Of a DNA stretch of 64,000 bases, positions 24,464 to 32,337 are shown piece after piece. Made by a program: the position numbers and the translations under genes. How positions within the stretch are numbered: the first letter of the stretch is position 1; the number at the start of each line of letters is the position of its first letter. Source of the DNA: Ulvibacterium sp965228935 (GTDB lineage: Bacteria > Bacteroidota > Bacteroidia > Flavobacteriales > Flavobacteriaceae); the NCBI RefSeq assembly GCF_965228935.1, contig NZ_OZ245846.1:1054001-1118000 (forward strand), given 5' to 3'. Below the pieces are notes generated by a model. That model saw only the letters and a list, made by a program, of their open reading frames with translations. It searched no databases and was not told where the DNA came from.

Positions 24464-26809
24464 TTAGAAGTCAAGATCGTCCAAGTCGTCCTCGGAATCG
24501 ATCTCCTTTTCCAATTCCTCTATTACCTTGGTGCAATCCACATTAATGGACAATTCCTCGGGTTCGAGAAAATCCCCCTCGGATACCCCCAATTCCTTAT
24601 TAGCGTAGTTTTTTCTCATATAGAGACCCCAAATAGGGAGGGCCATGGAAGCGCCTTGTCCGTATTTCAGGCCCCTAAAATGGATGGAACGTTCTTCGCC
24701 ACCGACCCAAACGCCAGTGACCAAATTGGGCACCATCCCCATAAACCAACCATCACTTTGATTTTGTGTGGTCCCGGTTTTACCCGCTATAGGATTGGCA
24801 AATTCATATGGATATCCTGTGACGATCTCTTTATATACTGTTTGGTTTGTTGCAAAAGTATGGCGTAACCGCGTTCCTGAGCCTCCTTCGGTAACCCCTT
24901 TCATTAAGTCCACCATGGCGTAGGCCACATCCTTGCTGAGCACATCCTTGGTCTCCGGCACATACTCGTATAGCACCGTGCCATTTTTATCCTCGATACG
25001 GGTAACCATAACAGGTTTTACGTACACCCCCTCATTTACAAAAGTGCCATAGGCCCCGACCATCTCATACACGTTGAAGTCCGGTGTCCCCAAAGCAATG
25101 GACGGAACTTCCGGAATCTCCTTGGTAAGTCCCAAATTTTTTACAATGGATACTACCGATTTGGGACCGACCCGATCGATCAATTGTGCCGTAACCGTAT
25201 TGATGGAATTGGCGAGGGCATGTTTTAGGGTATGCATTCGTCCAGAGTATTTTCCATCCGAATTCTTTGGGCACCATGGTTCCATATTCCCGTGTTTCAA
25301 GGTCTCAATGCAATATTGGGTATCCGGTAATGAGTCACAGGGTGATAATCGAAGCTGATCTATGGCGGCCGCATAAACAAAGGGCTTAAATGTAGATCCG
25401 GCCTGCCGAGCCCCTTGGATGACATTATCGTATTGAAAATGTTTGTAATCGACTCCACCTACCCAAGCTTTTACATGGCCCGTCTGGGGTTCCATGGACA
25501 TCATAGCCGCCCTTAGAAAGGTTTTATAGTATTGAATAGAATCCAGGGGTGTCATTATGGTATCCTTTTCCTGCGAATCGCTATTCCAATCAAAGACCGT
25601 CATTTCCGCGGGTTTGGTAAACGACTCCCTAATTTCCTTTTCCGAAGATCCCGCTGCCTTCATTTTCTTCCATCGCGCCGAATTTTTCATGGCCCTTTCC
25701 ATGATTCCATCAATTTCCTCTTGGGAAAGCTCTAAAAAGGGGGCCGTTGGGTTCCTATCTGAGGTATTCTGGTGAAAGAACTCGGCCTGTAGATTTTTCA
25801 TATGTTCAGCTACGGCGTCCTCGGCATTTTGTTGCATACGCGAGTCTATGGTCGTATATATCCTTAGGCCATCCAAATAAATGTTCCATTGATCTCTTCC
25901 GTCGTCGTCCAAGGCCGGTTTGGGATTTTTCTTTATCCATCGGTTCATGAAGCCCTGTAGATACATCCTGAAATAGGTGGCGATTCCCTCACGATGCGAT
26001 TCGGGATTAAAGTTGATGCCCATTTCCAAAGCTTGTAAAGAATCCTTCTCCGTCTCGGTAAGGTACCCGTATTTGGCCATTTGCCCCAATACGGTATTTC
26101 TTCGATTTAAAACAAGCTCCTCCCGGCGGATCGGGTTATAGAGCGACGAATTTTTTAACATCCCTACCAATACCGCCGATTCTTCCGTCCTGAGCTCATT
26201 GGGTTCCTTTCCAAAATAAATCCGGGATGCGGATCGTATTCCATCCGCGGCATAACCAAAGTCATATTGATCCATGTACATTTTTATGATCTCCTCTTTG
26301 GTATATTGTCTTTCCAAACGCGTAGCAATGACCCACTCCTTTATTTTTTGAAGAATACGATCTATCCCTCCTGAGGGTTTCTTTGTAAAAAGCAATTTTG
26401 AAAGTTGCTGTGTTATGGTACTGGCCCCTCCTTTCTTTCCTAAGAAAACAAGGGCTCTAAGCGTGCCTCGGGCGTCGATTCCAGAATGTTTAAAATAACG
26501 GGCATCCTCGGTAGCCACCAGTGCATCGACCAAATTTTGCGGAAGACTATCAAAAGGCACCGGGGTACGATTGTCATCCAAATAGAACTTTCCCAAGGTC
26601 TCGCCGTCCGAGGAAATGATTTCAGAGGCCAAATTGGTCTGAGGATTCTCCAGCCGCTCAAAGGTGGGCATTTCCCCCAAAAACCCCCAGGAGGCCAATA
26701 AAAAAAGAAATGCGACGGAAAGAATTCCGGTTGCAAAGAGTATCCAGAACCATTTTATGAATTTAAAAAATCCTTTGTCGTTCTTTTTCTTTATCGTTTT
26801 TTTTGCCAT
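24464..26809 (-). CDS. Penicillin-binding protein 1A (bifunctional transglycosylase/transpeptidase)
   Basis: A 781-residue inner-membrane enzyme. One N-terminal transmembrane helix (WFWILFATGILSVAFLFLLA) is followed by a GT51 glycosyltransferase domain with VATEDARYFKHSGIDARGT and GGASTITQQLSKLLFT. The transpeptidase domain includes SMEPQTGHVKAWVGG, the active-site S-T-F-K in RQAGSTFKPFVYAAAID, and the K-T-G in AGKTGTTQNQSDGWFMG. The C-terminus is acidic (EELEKEIDSEDDLDDLDF), a tail common in flavobacterial PBP1A. It polymerises glycan strands and crosslinks peptides in the periplasm. It lies 3 bases after gldH, in a likely operon PSP1, gldH, PBP1A. Confidence 0.95.
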   Translation of the reverse strand: MAKKTIKKKNDKGFFKFIKWFWILFATGILSVAFLFLLASWGFLGEMPTFERLENPQTNLASEIISSDGETLGKFYLDDNRTPVPFDSLPQNLVDALVATEDARYFKHSGIDARGTLRALVFLGKKGGASTITQQLSKLLFTKKPSGGIDRILQKIKEWVIATRLERQYTKEEIIKMYMDQYDFGYAADGIRSASRIYFGKEPNELRTEESAVLVGMLKNSSLYNPIRREELVLNRRNTVLGQMAKYGYLTETEKDSLQALEMGINFNPESHREGIATYFRMYLQGFMNRWIKKNPKPALDDDGRDQWNIYLDGLRIYTTIDSRMQQNAEDAVAEHMKNLQAEFFHQNTSDRNPTAPFLELSQEEIDGIMERAMKNSARWKKMKAAGSSEKEIRESFTKPAEMTVFDWNSDSQEKDTIMTPLDSIQYYKTFLRAAMMSMEPQTGHVKAWVGGVDYKHFQYDNVIQGARQAGSTFKPFVYAAAIDQLRLSPCDSLPDTQYCIETLKHGNMEPWCPKNSDGKYSGRMHTLKHALANSINTVTAQLIDRVGPKSVVSIVKNLGLTKEIPEVPSIALGTPDFNVYEMVGAYGTFVNEGVYVKPVMVTRIEDKNGTVLYEYVPETKDVLSKDVAYAMVDLMKGVTEGGSGTRLRHTFATNQTVYKEIVTGYPYEFANPIAGKTGTTQNQSDGWFMGMVPNLVTGVWVGGEERSIHFRGLKYGQGASMALPIWGLYMRKNYANKELGVSEGDFLEPEELSINVDCTKVIEELEKEIDSEDDLDDLDF

Positions 26810-26812
26810 TAT

Positions 26813-27298
26813 TTATGGGTCTCTTTTTTCAATTTGGAAACCGACATCGGTTATTCCCTGCAAGTTTACGATTCCCTCTACCTTTCCGTTCTTTCGCATG
26901 GCATGGGATACACGTAAGGTATATACGCCGGAGGAAGGAAAAACGATGTTCTCCTTATACCATAATTTGTTTTCCTTTATACTGCCATAGCCTTTTCCCA
27001 ACCAACTGCCGTCCGGTCTGGCCATTTCATACTCCAATGTATCCTTTATGGTTCGTCCGGAAGGAAAATCAAGTTCGGCTATCAAAAAAAGGTTGCTGTA
27101 AGGGAAAGTCTCGTCATTCCTTATATTGATAAATAGATTGTGGGCATATAAGGTGTCCATTTCAGAAAACGTAAATTCAATAGTGTTTTCCTTGTTCCAG
27201 GAACCCTTGTCGGTTGCCTTGTATTCCGCTTTTACCAAAGCGTCATTACAGGAAATAAAGAGCGGCACAATTGTTAGGGCAAGTAACCTCCTAAACAT
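26813..27298 (-). CDS. gldH: Gliding motility lipoprotein GldH
   Basis: A 161-residue lipoprotein starting at ATG 27298 (MFRRLLALTIVPLFISCNDA); the open frame upstream to 27421 is inside the PSP1 gene and is not used. Lipobox Cys is at residue 17 (LFISC). The mature domain is beta-rich, with TIEFTFSEMDTLYAHNLFIN, RNDETFPYSNLFLIAELDFP and KLWYKENIVFPSSGVYTLRV, matching GldH. GldH is required for gliding in Flavobacterium johnsoniae but its molecular role is unclear; it is often kept in non-gliders too. It overlaps the end of the PSP1 gene by 8 bases and precedes PBP1A. Confidence 0.88.
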   Translation of the reverse strand: MFRRLLALTIVPLFISCNDALVKAEYKATDKGSWNKENTIEFTFSEMDTLYAHNLFINIRNDETFPYSNLFLIAELDFPSGRTIKDTLEYEMARPDGSWLGKGYGSIKENKLWYKENIVFPSSGVYTLRVSHAMRKNGKVEGIVNLQGITDVGFQIEKRDP

Positions 27299-28448
27299 TT
27301 TTTGAACGTCTTTTCTGATTCTTTCTTGACTTCCTATTCCTGTTTTTTCTTCGCTTTGGCCTATCAAAACGGGTAAGACTGTCTTGGCCCACAACATTTT
27401 CGAACACCTTTTCTTCCTCAACGGAATTATCCGCTACATATTCTTCCAGACTGGCTACTTTTTCCTTTTTTTTATTCTTCTGGATAATTTCCACGACCTG
27501 GTCTTTAGAAAGTGCATGCCAATTGGAAGGTTCATTCCTATAGGAGAACCATAGTGTCGATTTAAAAATATCCGCTTTTTGGCAAAAGGCCAATCCCTTC
27601 TCCGTATGAAGTTTGGTGTCCGAGGATGGGAAATCCTTTAAGGCCTCGAGATACATATCCAATTCATAATTGAGGCAACACTTGAGCTTACCACATTGGC
27701 CGGCCAATTTTTGGGGATTCAAGGATAGTTGTTGGTAACGTGCGGAGGAGGTGCTTACCGATCTAAAATCGGTCAACCATGTAGAGCAGCATAATTCCCG
27801 GCCGCAAGAGCCAATTCCCCCAAGTCGTTGGGCCTCTTGCCGATATCCTATTTGACGCATTTCTATGCGTATGCCAAATGCCTTGGCCATGTCTTTTATC
27901 AGCTGACGAAAATCTACGCGCTCCTCTGCGGTGTAATAAAAAGTGGCCTTGGATCCATCTCCCTGGAATTCAACATCGGAGATTTTCATTTGAAGACCCA
28001 ATATAATGGCAATTTCCCTGGATCTTTTCTTGATTTCCTCTTCCCTTCCCCTACATTTTTGCCACTTATCAATGTCCCTTTGGGTGGCCCGGCGATATAT
28101 TTTGGGAAGGTCGGGTGAATTATGGTCCTCCTTTTTCTTTTTCATCTGTACCTTTACCAGCTCACCTGTTAGGGTTACCATACCAACGTCATGGCCGGAT
28201 TGCGCTTGGGTAGCCACAACATCACCAATGGAAAGGGTTAGGTTTTCCGTATTTCTGAAGAACTCCTTTCTACTATTTTTAAATCGGACTTCCACACAGT
28301 CAAACGGCTTTGCACCATTGGGAAGCGACATATTGGAAAGCCAATCGAAAACCGTTAATTTATTACAGCCATCCGTACCGCAAGTCCCATTGTTCTTACA
28401 TCCGCGTGGCTGTCCGTCCTTAGCGGTCGAACAACTGCTACACCCCAT
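27291..28448 (-). CDS. PSP1 domain protein (RicT/YaaT-like)
   Basis: A 385-residue cytosolic protein. An N-terminal Cys-rich segment (MGCSSCSTAKDGQPRGCKNN, then CGTDGCN) precedes the PSP1 domain. Core motifs are GDVVATQAQSGHDVGMVTLT, DGSKATFYYTAEERVDFRQL, GSCGRELCCSTWLTDF and LAGQCGKLKCCLNYELDMY, with Cys pairs that in Bacillus RicT help bind an iron-sulfur cluster in the RicAFT complex affecting RNA maturation. The C-terminal basic tail (RPKRRKNRNRKSRKNQKRRS) may bind nucleic acid. It starts the operon with gldH and PBP1A. RicA and RicF partners are not visible here. Confidence 0.9.
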   Translation of the reverse strand: MGCSSCSTAKDGQPRGCKNNGTCGTDGCNKLTVFDWLSNMSLPNGAKPFDCVEVRFKNSRKEFFRNTENLTLSIGDVVATQAQSGHDVGMVTLTGELVKVQMKKKKEDHNSPDLPKIYRRATQRDIDKWQKCRGREEEIKKRSREIAIILGLQMKISDVEFQGDGSKATFYYTAEERVDFRQLIKDMAKAFGIRIEMRQIGYRQEAQRLGGIGSCGRELCCSTWLTDFRSVSTSSARYQQLSLNPQKLAGQCGKLKCCLNYELDMYLEALKDFPSSDTKLHTEKGLAFCQKADIFKSTLWFSYRNEPSNWHALSKDQVVEIIQKNKKKEKVASLEEYVADNSVEEEKVFENVVGQDSLTRFDRPKRRKNRNRKSRKNQKRRSKNV

Positions 28449-28668
28449 ATTTAATATCTTGATTTGATCAAACTTGCCCTCACAGTACTGGAATTAGAGG
28501 AATTCTTGATCAAAAAAGGTTCATATTTAACTTAAACGTAAAGGTAGTGATTTTTTAATTCGATGAAAAGTTAATAAGTGCAGGGCTTCTTTGGAAAATT
28601 CGAAGAATTCGGCTTCATCCTTGCCTGGTTTTGTATTCTTTTTCCCGGCACTTCCAAGGGCTATGGGG

Positions 28669-29700
28669 TCATCTCTTGAATTTTAACACCTCCGAACGTC
28701 CTTTCTTGAAAATCTTGTTGCTTACCACTTTTCCCTTGCGCAGTCTTTTTTGCTCTTCATAAGGAAGGTTATGGATTTCTTTACAAGTGTCCGAACAACA
28801 ATTGTCCATTTTTTGGGCACATTCATCACACTGAATGAACAAAAGATGGCAGGCCTCATTGGCACAATTCACGTGATTATCACAGGGTTTGCCACATTGA
28901 TGGCATTGGGCGATAACATCCTCGGAAATGCGTTCGCCCCTACGATGATCAAAGACGAAGTTCTTGCCCAGAAATTTATTCTCCAATCCCTTTTTCTTCA
29001 CCTGTCTGGCATAATCAATGATTCCCCCCTCCAACTGATAGACTTGTTTAAATCCTTTATGCTTGTAATACGCACTGGCCTTTTCGCAACGAATCCCTCC
29101 AGTGCAATACATAACCAACTTCTTATCTTCCTTATGTGCCGCCAGATCCCTCTCTATGATGTCCAGGGAATCACGGAAGGTATCGACATCCGGGGTGATG
29201 GCATTTTTAAAATGGCCAATCTCGCTTTCGTAGTGGTTGCGCATATCCACCAACAATGTATCGGGATCCTCAATGAGCTCGTTGAACAGCTCCGCGTCCA
29301 CATGTATACCCTTGTTGGTCACATCAAAAGTATGGTCGTTTAAACCGTCGGCAACAATTTTTTTGCGGACTTTTACTTTCAATTTGAGAAACGATTTGTT
29401 GTCTTGTTCTATGGCAATATTAAGGCGTACATTTTCCAAGAACGAAATGCTATCCAAATGTGCCTTGAATGCCCCAAAATTTTCCGCGGGAACGGATAGC
29501 TGGGCATTGATTCCCTCATGGGCCACATAAATCCTGCCCAAAACATCCAGCTTGTTCCAATGGATAAACAAATGGTTTCGAAAAATCAGGGGATTGCCAA
29601 TATGTGCATAGGCATAAAAAGAGATGGTCAGCCGTTCTCGGCCCGCTTTTTCGATAAGAGCAGCTCTTTCCTTTGCACTTAAGGTATTGTACAGTTGCAT
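28669..29700 (-). CDS. trhO: tRNA uridine(34) hydroxylase, rhodanese-like (TrhO)
   Basis: A 343-residue cytosolic protein. The N-terminal UPF0176 domain shows TISFYAYAHIGNPLIFRNHL and GRIYVAHEGINAQLSVPAEN. The rhodanese domain has LLVDMRNHYESEIGHFKNAI and the active-site Cys in LVMYCTGGIRCEKASAYY, and the C-terminus holds Cys pairs (CHQCGKPCDNHVNC, CDECAQKMDNCC) for a metal site. TrhO adds a hydroxyl to U34 of some tRNAs with O2. Length and motifs fit the YceA/TrhO family. It is divergent from recA, 400 bases away. Confidence 0.93.
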   Translation of the reverse strand: MQLYNTLSAKERAALIEKAGRERLTISFYAYAHIGNPLIFRNHLFIHWNKLDVLGRIYVAHEGINAQLSVPAENFGAFKAHLDSISFLENVRLNIAIEQDNKSFLKLKVKVRKKIVADGLNDHTFDVTNKGIHVDAELFNELIEDPDTLLVDMRNHYESEIGHFKNAITPDVDTFRDSLDIIERDLAAHKEDKKLVMYCTGGIRCEKASAYYKHKGFKQVYQLEGGIIDYARQVKKKGLENKFLGKNFVFDHRRGERISEDVIAQCHQCGKPCDNHVNCANEACHLLFIQCDECAQKMDNCCSDTCKEIHNLPYEEQKRLRKGKVVSNKIFKKGRSEVLKFKR

Positions 29701-30030
29701 GCTATACGAATAGTTTAAGTTAAAAGAATGATTTTATTTAAAGGGCAAAGGTAAGATAATATGGAAAACTCCAAGGCAATTGGAAAAGGCGTTGTCTGGA
29801 AACGGGTGGCGATGTCACCTATAAGGTTTCGCGATGCAACTATTTCATTCATAAAAAAGAGCCTTGAATTTATCAAGACTCTTCATTGGCCATCCCATTT
29901 TTCTTTTTCATAGCATTCTTTAAAAAAAATGCAAAAAAGGAAATGACCACCGCTGCCCATTGCCACTAAAAACAATGGTTTATATATTGAGTTAGTACCG
30001 CCTATTTAAAGCTAGATGCAGGTTTCCCAA
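29701..30030. other. Intergenic region between trhO and recA
   Basis: About 400 bases between divergent genes. It contains one hairpin (listed separately) that would end a minus-strand transcript, and AT-rich sequence before recA. A candidate recA promoter is listed separately. No longer gene was recognised; a 25-codon frame ending in the hairpin is discussed under rejected items. Confidence 0.35.
29857..29883 (-). terminator. Terminator hairpin facing the minus strand
   Basis: Arms AAGAG-C-CTTGA and TCAAG-A-CTCTT pair with one mismatch and a 5-base loop. On the minus strand it is followed by a run of T bases (plus-strand A run 29853-29858). No gene on that strand is obvious upstream, which suggests a small or lost transcript. 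Confidence 0.6.
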
Positions 30031-30047
30031 AAAGGTTGCGTCCACAT

Positions 30048-30080
30048 TGCGATATGCAAAAAGAAATGGTATTTTAGCGT
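30048..30080 (+). promoter_or_regulatory. Candidate promoter for recA
   Basis: TTG near 30050, a spacer of about 20 bases, then TATTTTAG near 30070, one base off TAnnTTTG. The recA ATG lies about 25 bases downstream. No clear SOS box of the enterobacterial kind is seen. Confidence 0.4.
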
Positions 30081-30097
30081 CCTTAATCACAGATAAT

Positions 30098-31102
30098 ATG
30101 AGCTCCGAAAAAGATGCCAAATTAAAGGCCTTGAAACTTACCTTGGATAAACTGGACAAGACGTATGGTAAGGGCACCGTAATGAAAATGGGCGATAACG
30201 TCGTCGAGGAAGTTGAGGTAATTTCGTCCGGTTCCTTGGGCCTGGATATTGCTTTGGGCGTTGGGGGCTATCCACGGGGCAGGGTCATTGAAATCTACGG
30301 CCCGGAATCGTCAGGAAAGACCACCCTAACATTGCATGCCATAGCCGAAGCTCAAAAAAATGGCGGAATCGCTGCCTTTATAGATGCAGAACATGCCTTT
30401 GATCGTTTCTATGCCCAGAAATTAGGTGTAGATATTGACAACCTCATCATATCCCAACCGGATAATGGGGAGCAGGCCTTGGAGATTGCCGATAATCTTA
30501 TCCGCTCGGGCGCCATTGACATCGTGATTGTGGATTCTGTTGCCGCACTTACCCCCAAAAGTGAAATTGAAGGCGAAATGGGGGATTCCAAAATGGGACT
30601 ACACGCTAGACTGATGTCTCAGGCCTTGCGAAAATTGACGGGATCTATAAGCAAGACCCACTGTACGGTTATCTTTATCAATCAGTTACGGGAAAAAATC
30701 GGGGTCATGTTCGGTAACCCAGAGACTACCACCGGGGGTAATGCATTGAAGTTTTATGCTTCCGTCCGTTTGGATATCCGTAGATCCACCCAGATCAAGG
30801 ATACCGATGGTTCGGTACAAGGAAATAAGACACGGGTAAAAGTGGTAAAGAACAAAGTGGCCCCACCTTTTAAGACGGCAGAGTTTGATATCATGTACGG
30901 CGAGGGAATTTCCAAGGTTGGGGAAATCATAGATTTGGGCGTAGAATATGAGATTATAAAAAAGAGTGGCTCATGGTTCAGCTATGGAGACACCAAATTG
31001 GGTCAAGGAAGGGACGCCGTAAAAACCCTACTTATGGATAATCCCGAACTTTTTGAAGAATTGGAAGGCAAAATACGGGAAGCGATAAACGCCTTGAAGT
31101 AG
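30098..31102 (+). CDS. recA: Recombinase RecA
   Basis: A 334-residue protein starting at ATG 30098 (MSSEKDAKLKALKLTLDKLD); the frame upstream adds 17 non-family residues. Walker A is GPESSGKT at residues 68-75; Walker B and L1/L2 regions are visible as IDIVIVDSVAALTPKSEIEG, GLHARLMSQALRKLT and VIFINQLREKIGVMFGNPET. The C-terminal domain shows KVVKNKVAPPFKTAEFDI and GEGISKVGEIIDLGV. RecA forms filaments on single-stranded DNA, drives strand exchange and triggers SOS-type self-cleavage of repressors. Length is close to other Flavobacteriaceae RecA proteins. Highly likely functional. Confidence 0.98.
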   Translation: MSSEKDAKLKALKLTLDKLDKTYGKGTVMKMGDNVVEEVEVISSGSLGLDIALGVGGYPRGRVIEIYGPESSGKTTLTLHAIAEAQKNGGIAAFIDAEHAFDRFYAQKLGVDIDNLIISQPDNGEQALEIADNLIRSGAIDIVIVDSVAALTPKSEIEGEMGDSKMGLHARLMSQALRKLTGSISKTHCTVIFINQLREKIGVMFGNPETTTGGNALKFYASVRLDIRRSTQIKDTDGSVQGNKTRVKVVKNKVAPPFKTAEFDIMYGEGISKVGEIIDLGVEYEIIKKSGSWFSYGDTKLGQGRDAVKTLLMDNPELFEELEGKIREAINALK

Positions 31103-31267
31103 CATTCAATTTCTCTTTCCGGTAAAACCTTTAGGCTCCCTTTCTTTTAATGTATCTTGAACATACTGAAGCCGTAAGGCTGAATTATATGCAATTTTAT
31201 CCGTCATAAGGCGTATTTACGCAACCTTTGCCTTTTCTTTACATCTTAGAAGAAAACCCAATTGCCA

Positions 31268-31681
31268 ATGAAAAGGTATTTTTTAATTTTCTATTCCCTT
31301 TTGGCAGTGCTTGGTCTTAGCTCTTGCGATTTGGACGACGATAGCCCGAATTTTCATTTTACGGCCTTGCAGATTACAAGTGTGGAACTTCCCGAATCAT
31401 TTGATCTCAATGGGACTTACGAAGTAAAGGTTACCTATGTAAGACCGGATGGCTGTACTTTTTTTGAAGGTTTTGACTTTGTCAAAGAAGATGTCACCGT
31501 CCGTAATGTGGTGGCTGTAGGTTCAGTACGGACAGATCAAGCCTGTACCGCAGCCATAGAGGAAGAGGAAGCCACATTTATATTTGTCGTACTATTCGAT
31601 GAACCATACACTTTTAGATTTTGGCAAGGAACCGAAGACGGCATGGATGAGTATTTTGAAGTAGAAGTACCCGTTAATTAA
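31268..31681 (+). CDS. Small lipoprotein of unknown function
   Basis: A 137-residue protein starting at ATG 31268; a TTG two codons earlier is less likely. Lipobox Cys is in LAVLGLSSCDLDDD, and acidic residues follow the Cys. The body is a single beta-rich domain (LQITSVELPESFDLNGTYEV, VTVRNVVAVGSVRTDQ), with two Cys (GCTFFEGF and DQACTAA) that may pair. It is probably an Ig-like outer-membrane or periplasmic lipoprotein. It sits just before an ECF sigma factor gene on the same strand and may be under its control. No family known to me. Confidence 0.6.
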   Translation: MKRYFLIFYSLLAVLGLSSCDLDDDSPNFHFTALQITSVELPESFDLNGTYEVKVTYVRPDGCTFFEGFDFVKEDVTVRNVVAVGSVRTDQACTAAIEEEEATFIFVVLFDEPYTFRFWQGTEDGMDEYFEVEVPVN

Positions 31682-31708
31682 TAAAAGCAACATAATCTAA
31701 CCAACATT

Positions 31709-32278
31709 TTGAGTCTGGAAGAACTCATAGCCAATTGTAAAAAGGGTAACAGGAAGGCACAAGAGCAGTTATATAGGAAGTATTCTGATATACTGTTCGG
31801 TATATGTCTTAAGTATTCCCGTAATAGGACTGAAGCGGAAGACAGTCTTCACGACAGTTTTATTACCATTTTTGACAAAATTGGTCAGTACCGATCCAAG
31901 GGCTCCTTTGAAGGTTGGATAAAGCGTATAACCGTGAACACCGTATTGCAAAAGTATCGTAAGGAGGAATACCTAAAAGTGGTCAATGAAAACATTGGCG
32001 AAGAAATAGAGTTCGAATCCGAGGGTTATGCGGATATCGGTTTACAGACCTTACTGAAATATATTCAAGAGCTCCCTAACAAATACAGGCTAACCTTTAA
32101 TTTATATGTATTGGATGGCTATTCCCATAAAGAGATCAGTAAGCTTTTGGGAACGTCACCAGGAACATCAAAATCAAACCTTGCGCGTGCAAGGACCATT
32201 TTAAAAGAAAAAATTGAAACCGAAACGACCCGGTCAATAATCGGCATATTGATTATTGCATTAGTGGACACCCTATAA
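31709..32278 (+). CDS. ECF-type RNA polymerase sigma factor
   Basis: A 189-residue sigma factor. No ATG is available upstream before an in-frame stop, so TTG 31709 (MSLEELIANCKKGNRKAQEQ) is the natural start. Region 2 reads YRKYSDILFGICLKYSRNRT with EAEDSLHDSFITIFDKIGQY and RSKGSFEGWIKRITVN; region 4 reads LPNKYRLTFNLYVLDGYSHK and EISKLLGTSPGTSKSNLARA. The C-terminus has a short hydrophobic tail (SIIGILIIALVDTL), unusual for this class and perhaps membrane-linked. It would steer RNA polymerase to envelope-stress-type promoters. Downstream is a one-pass membrane protein with a beta-barrel domain that may be its partner. Confidence 0.9.
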   Translation: MSLEELIANCKKGNRKAQEQLYRKYSDILFGICLKYSRNRTEAEDSLHDSFITIFDKIGQYRSKGSFEGWIKRITVNTVLQKYRKEEYLKVVNENIGEEIEFESEGYADIGLQTLLKYIQELPNKYRLTFNLYVLDGYSHKEISKLLGTSPGTSKSNLARARTILKEKIETETTRSIIGILIIALVDTL

Positions 32279-32337
32279 AGAAACTAGTTACCGGGTTCGG
32301 AAAAAGAAAACATGAACATTGCTTAAGTCATTGTAAA

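Noticed and set aside
29873..29950. 25-codon frame on the minus strand before the trhO-recA hairpin as a gene
   Set aside because: It needs a GTG start, a stop lies just upstream of it, and its end is inside the hairpin. It is kept only as a point to check.
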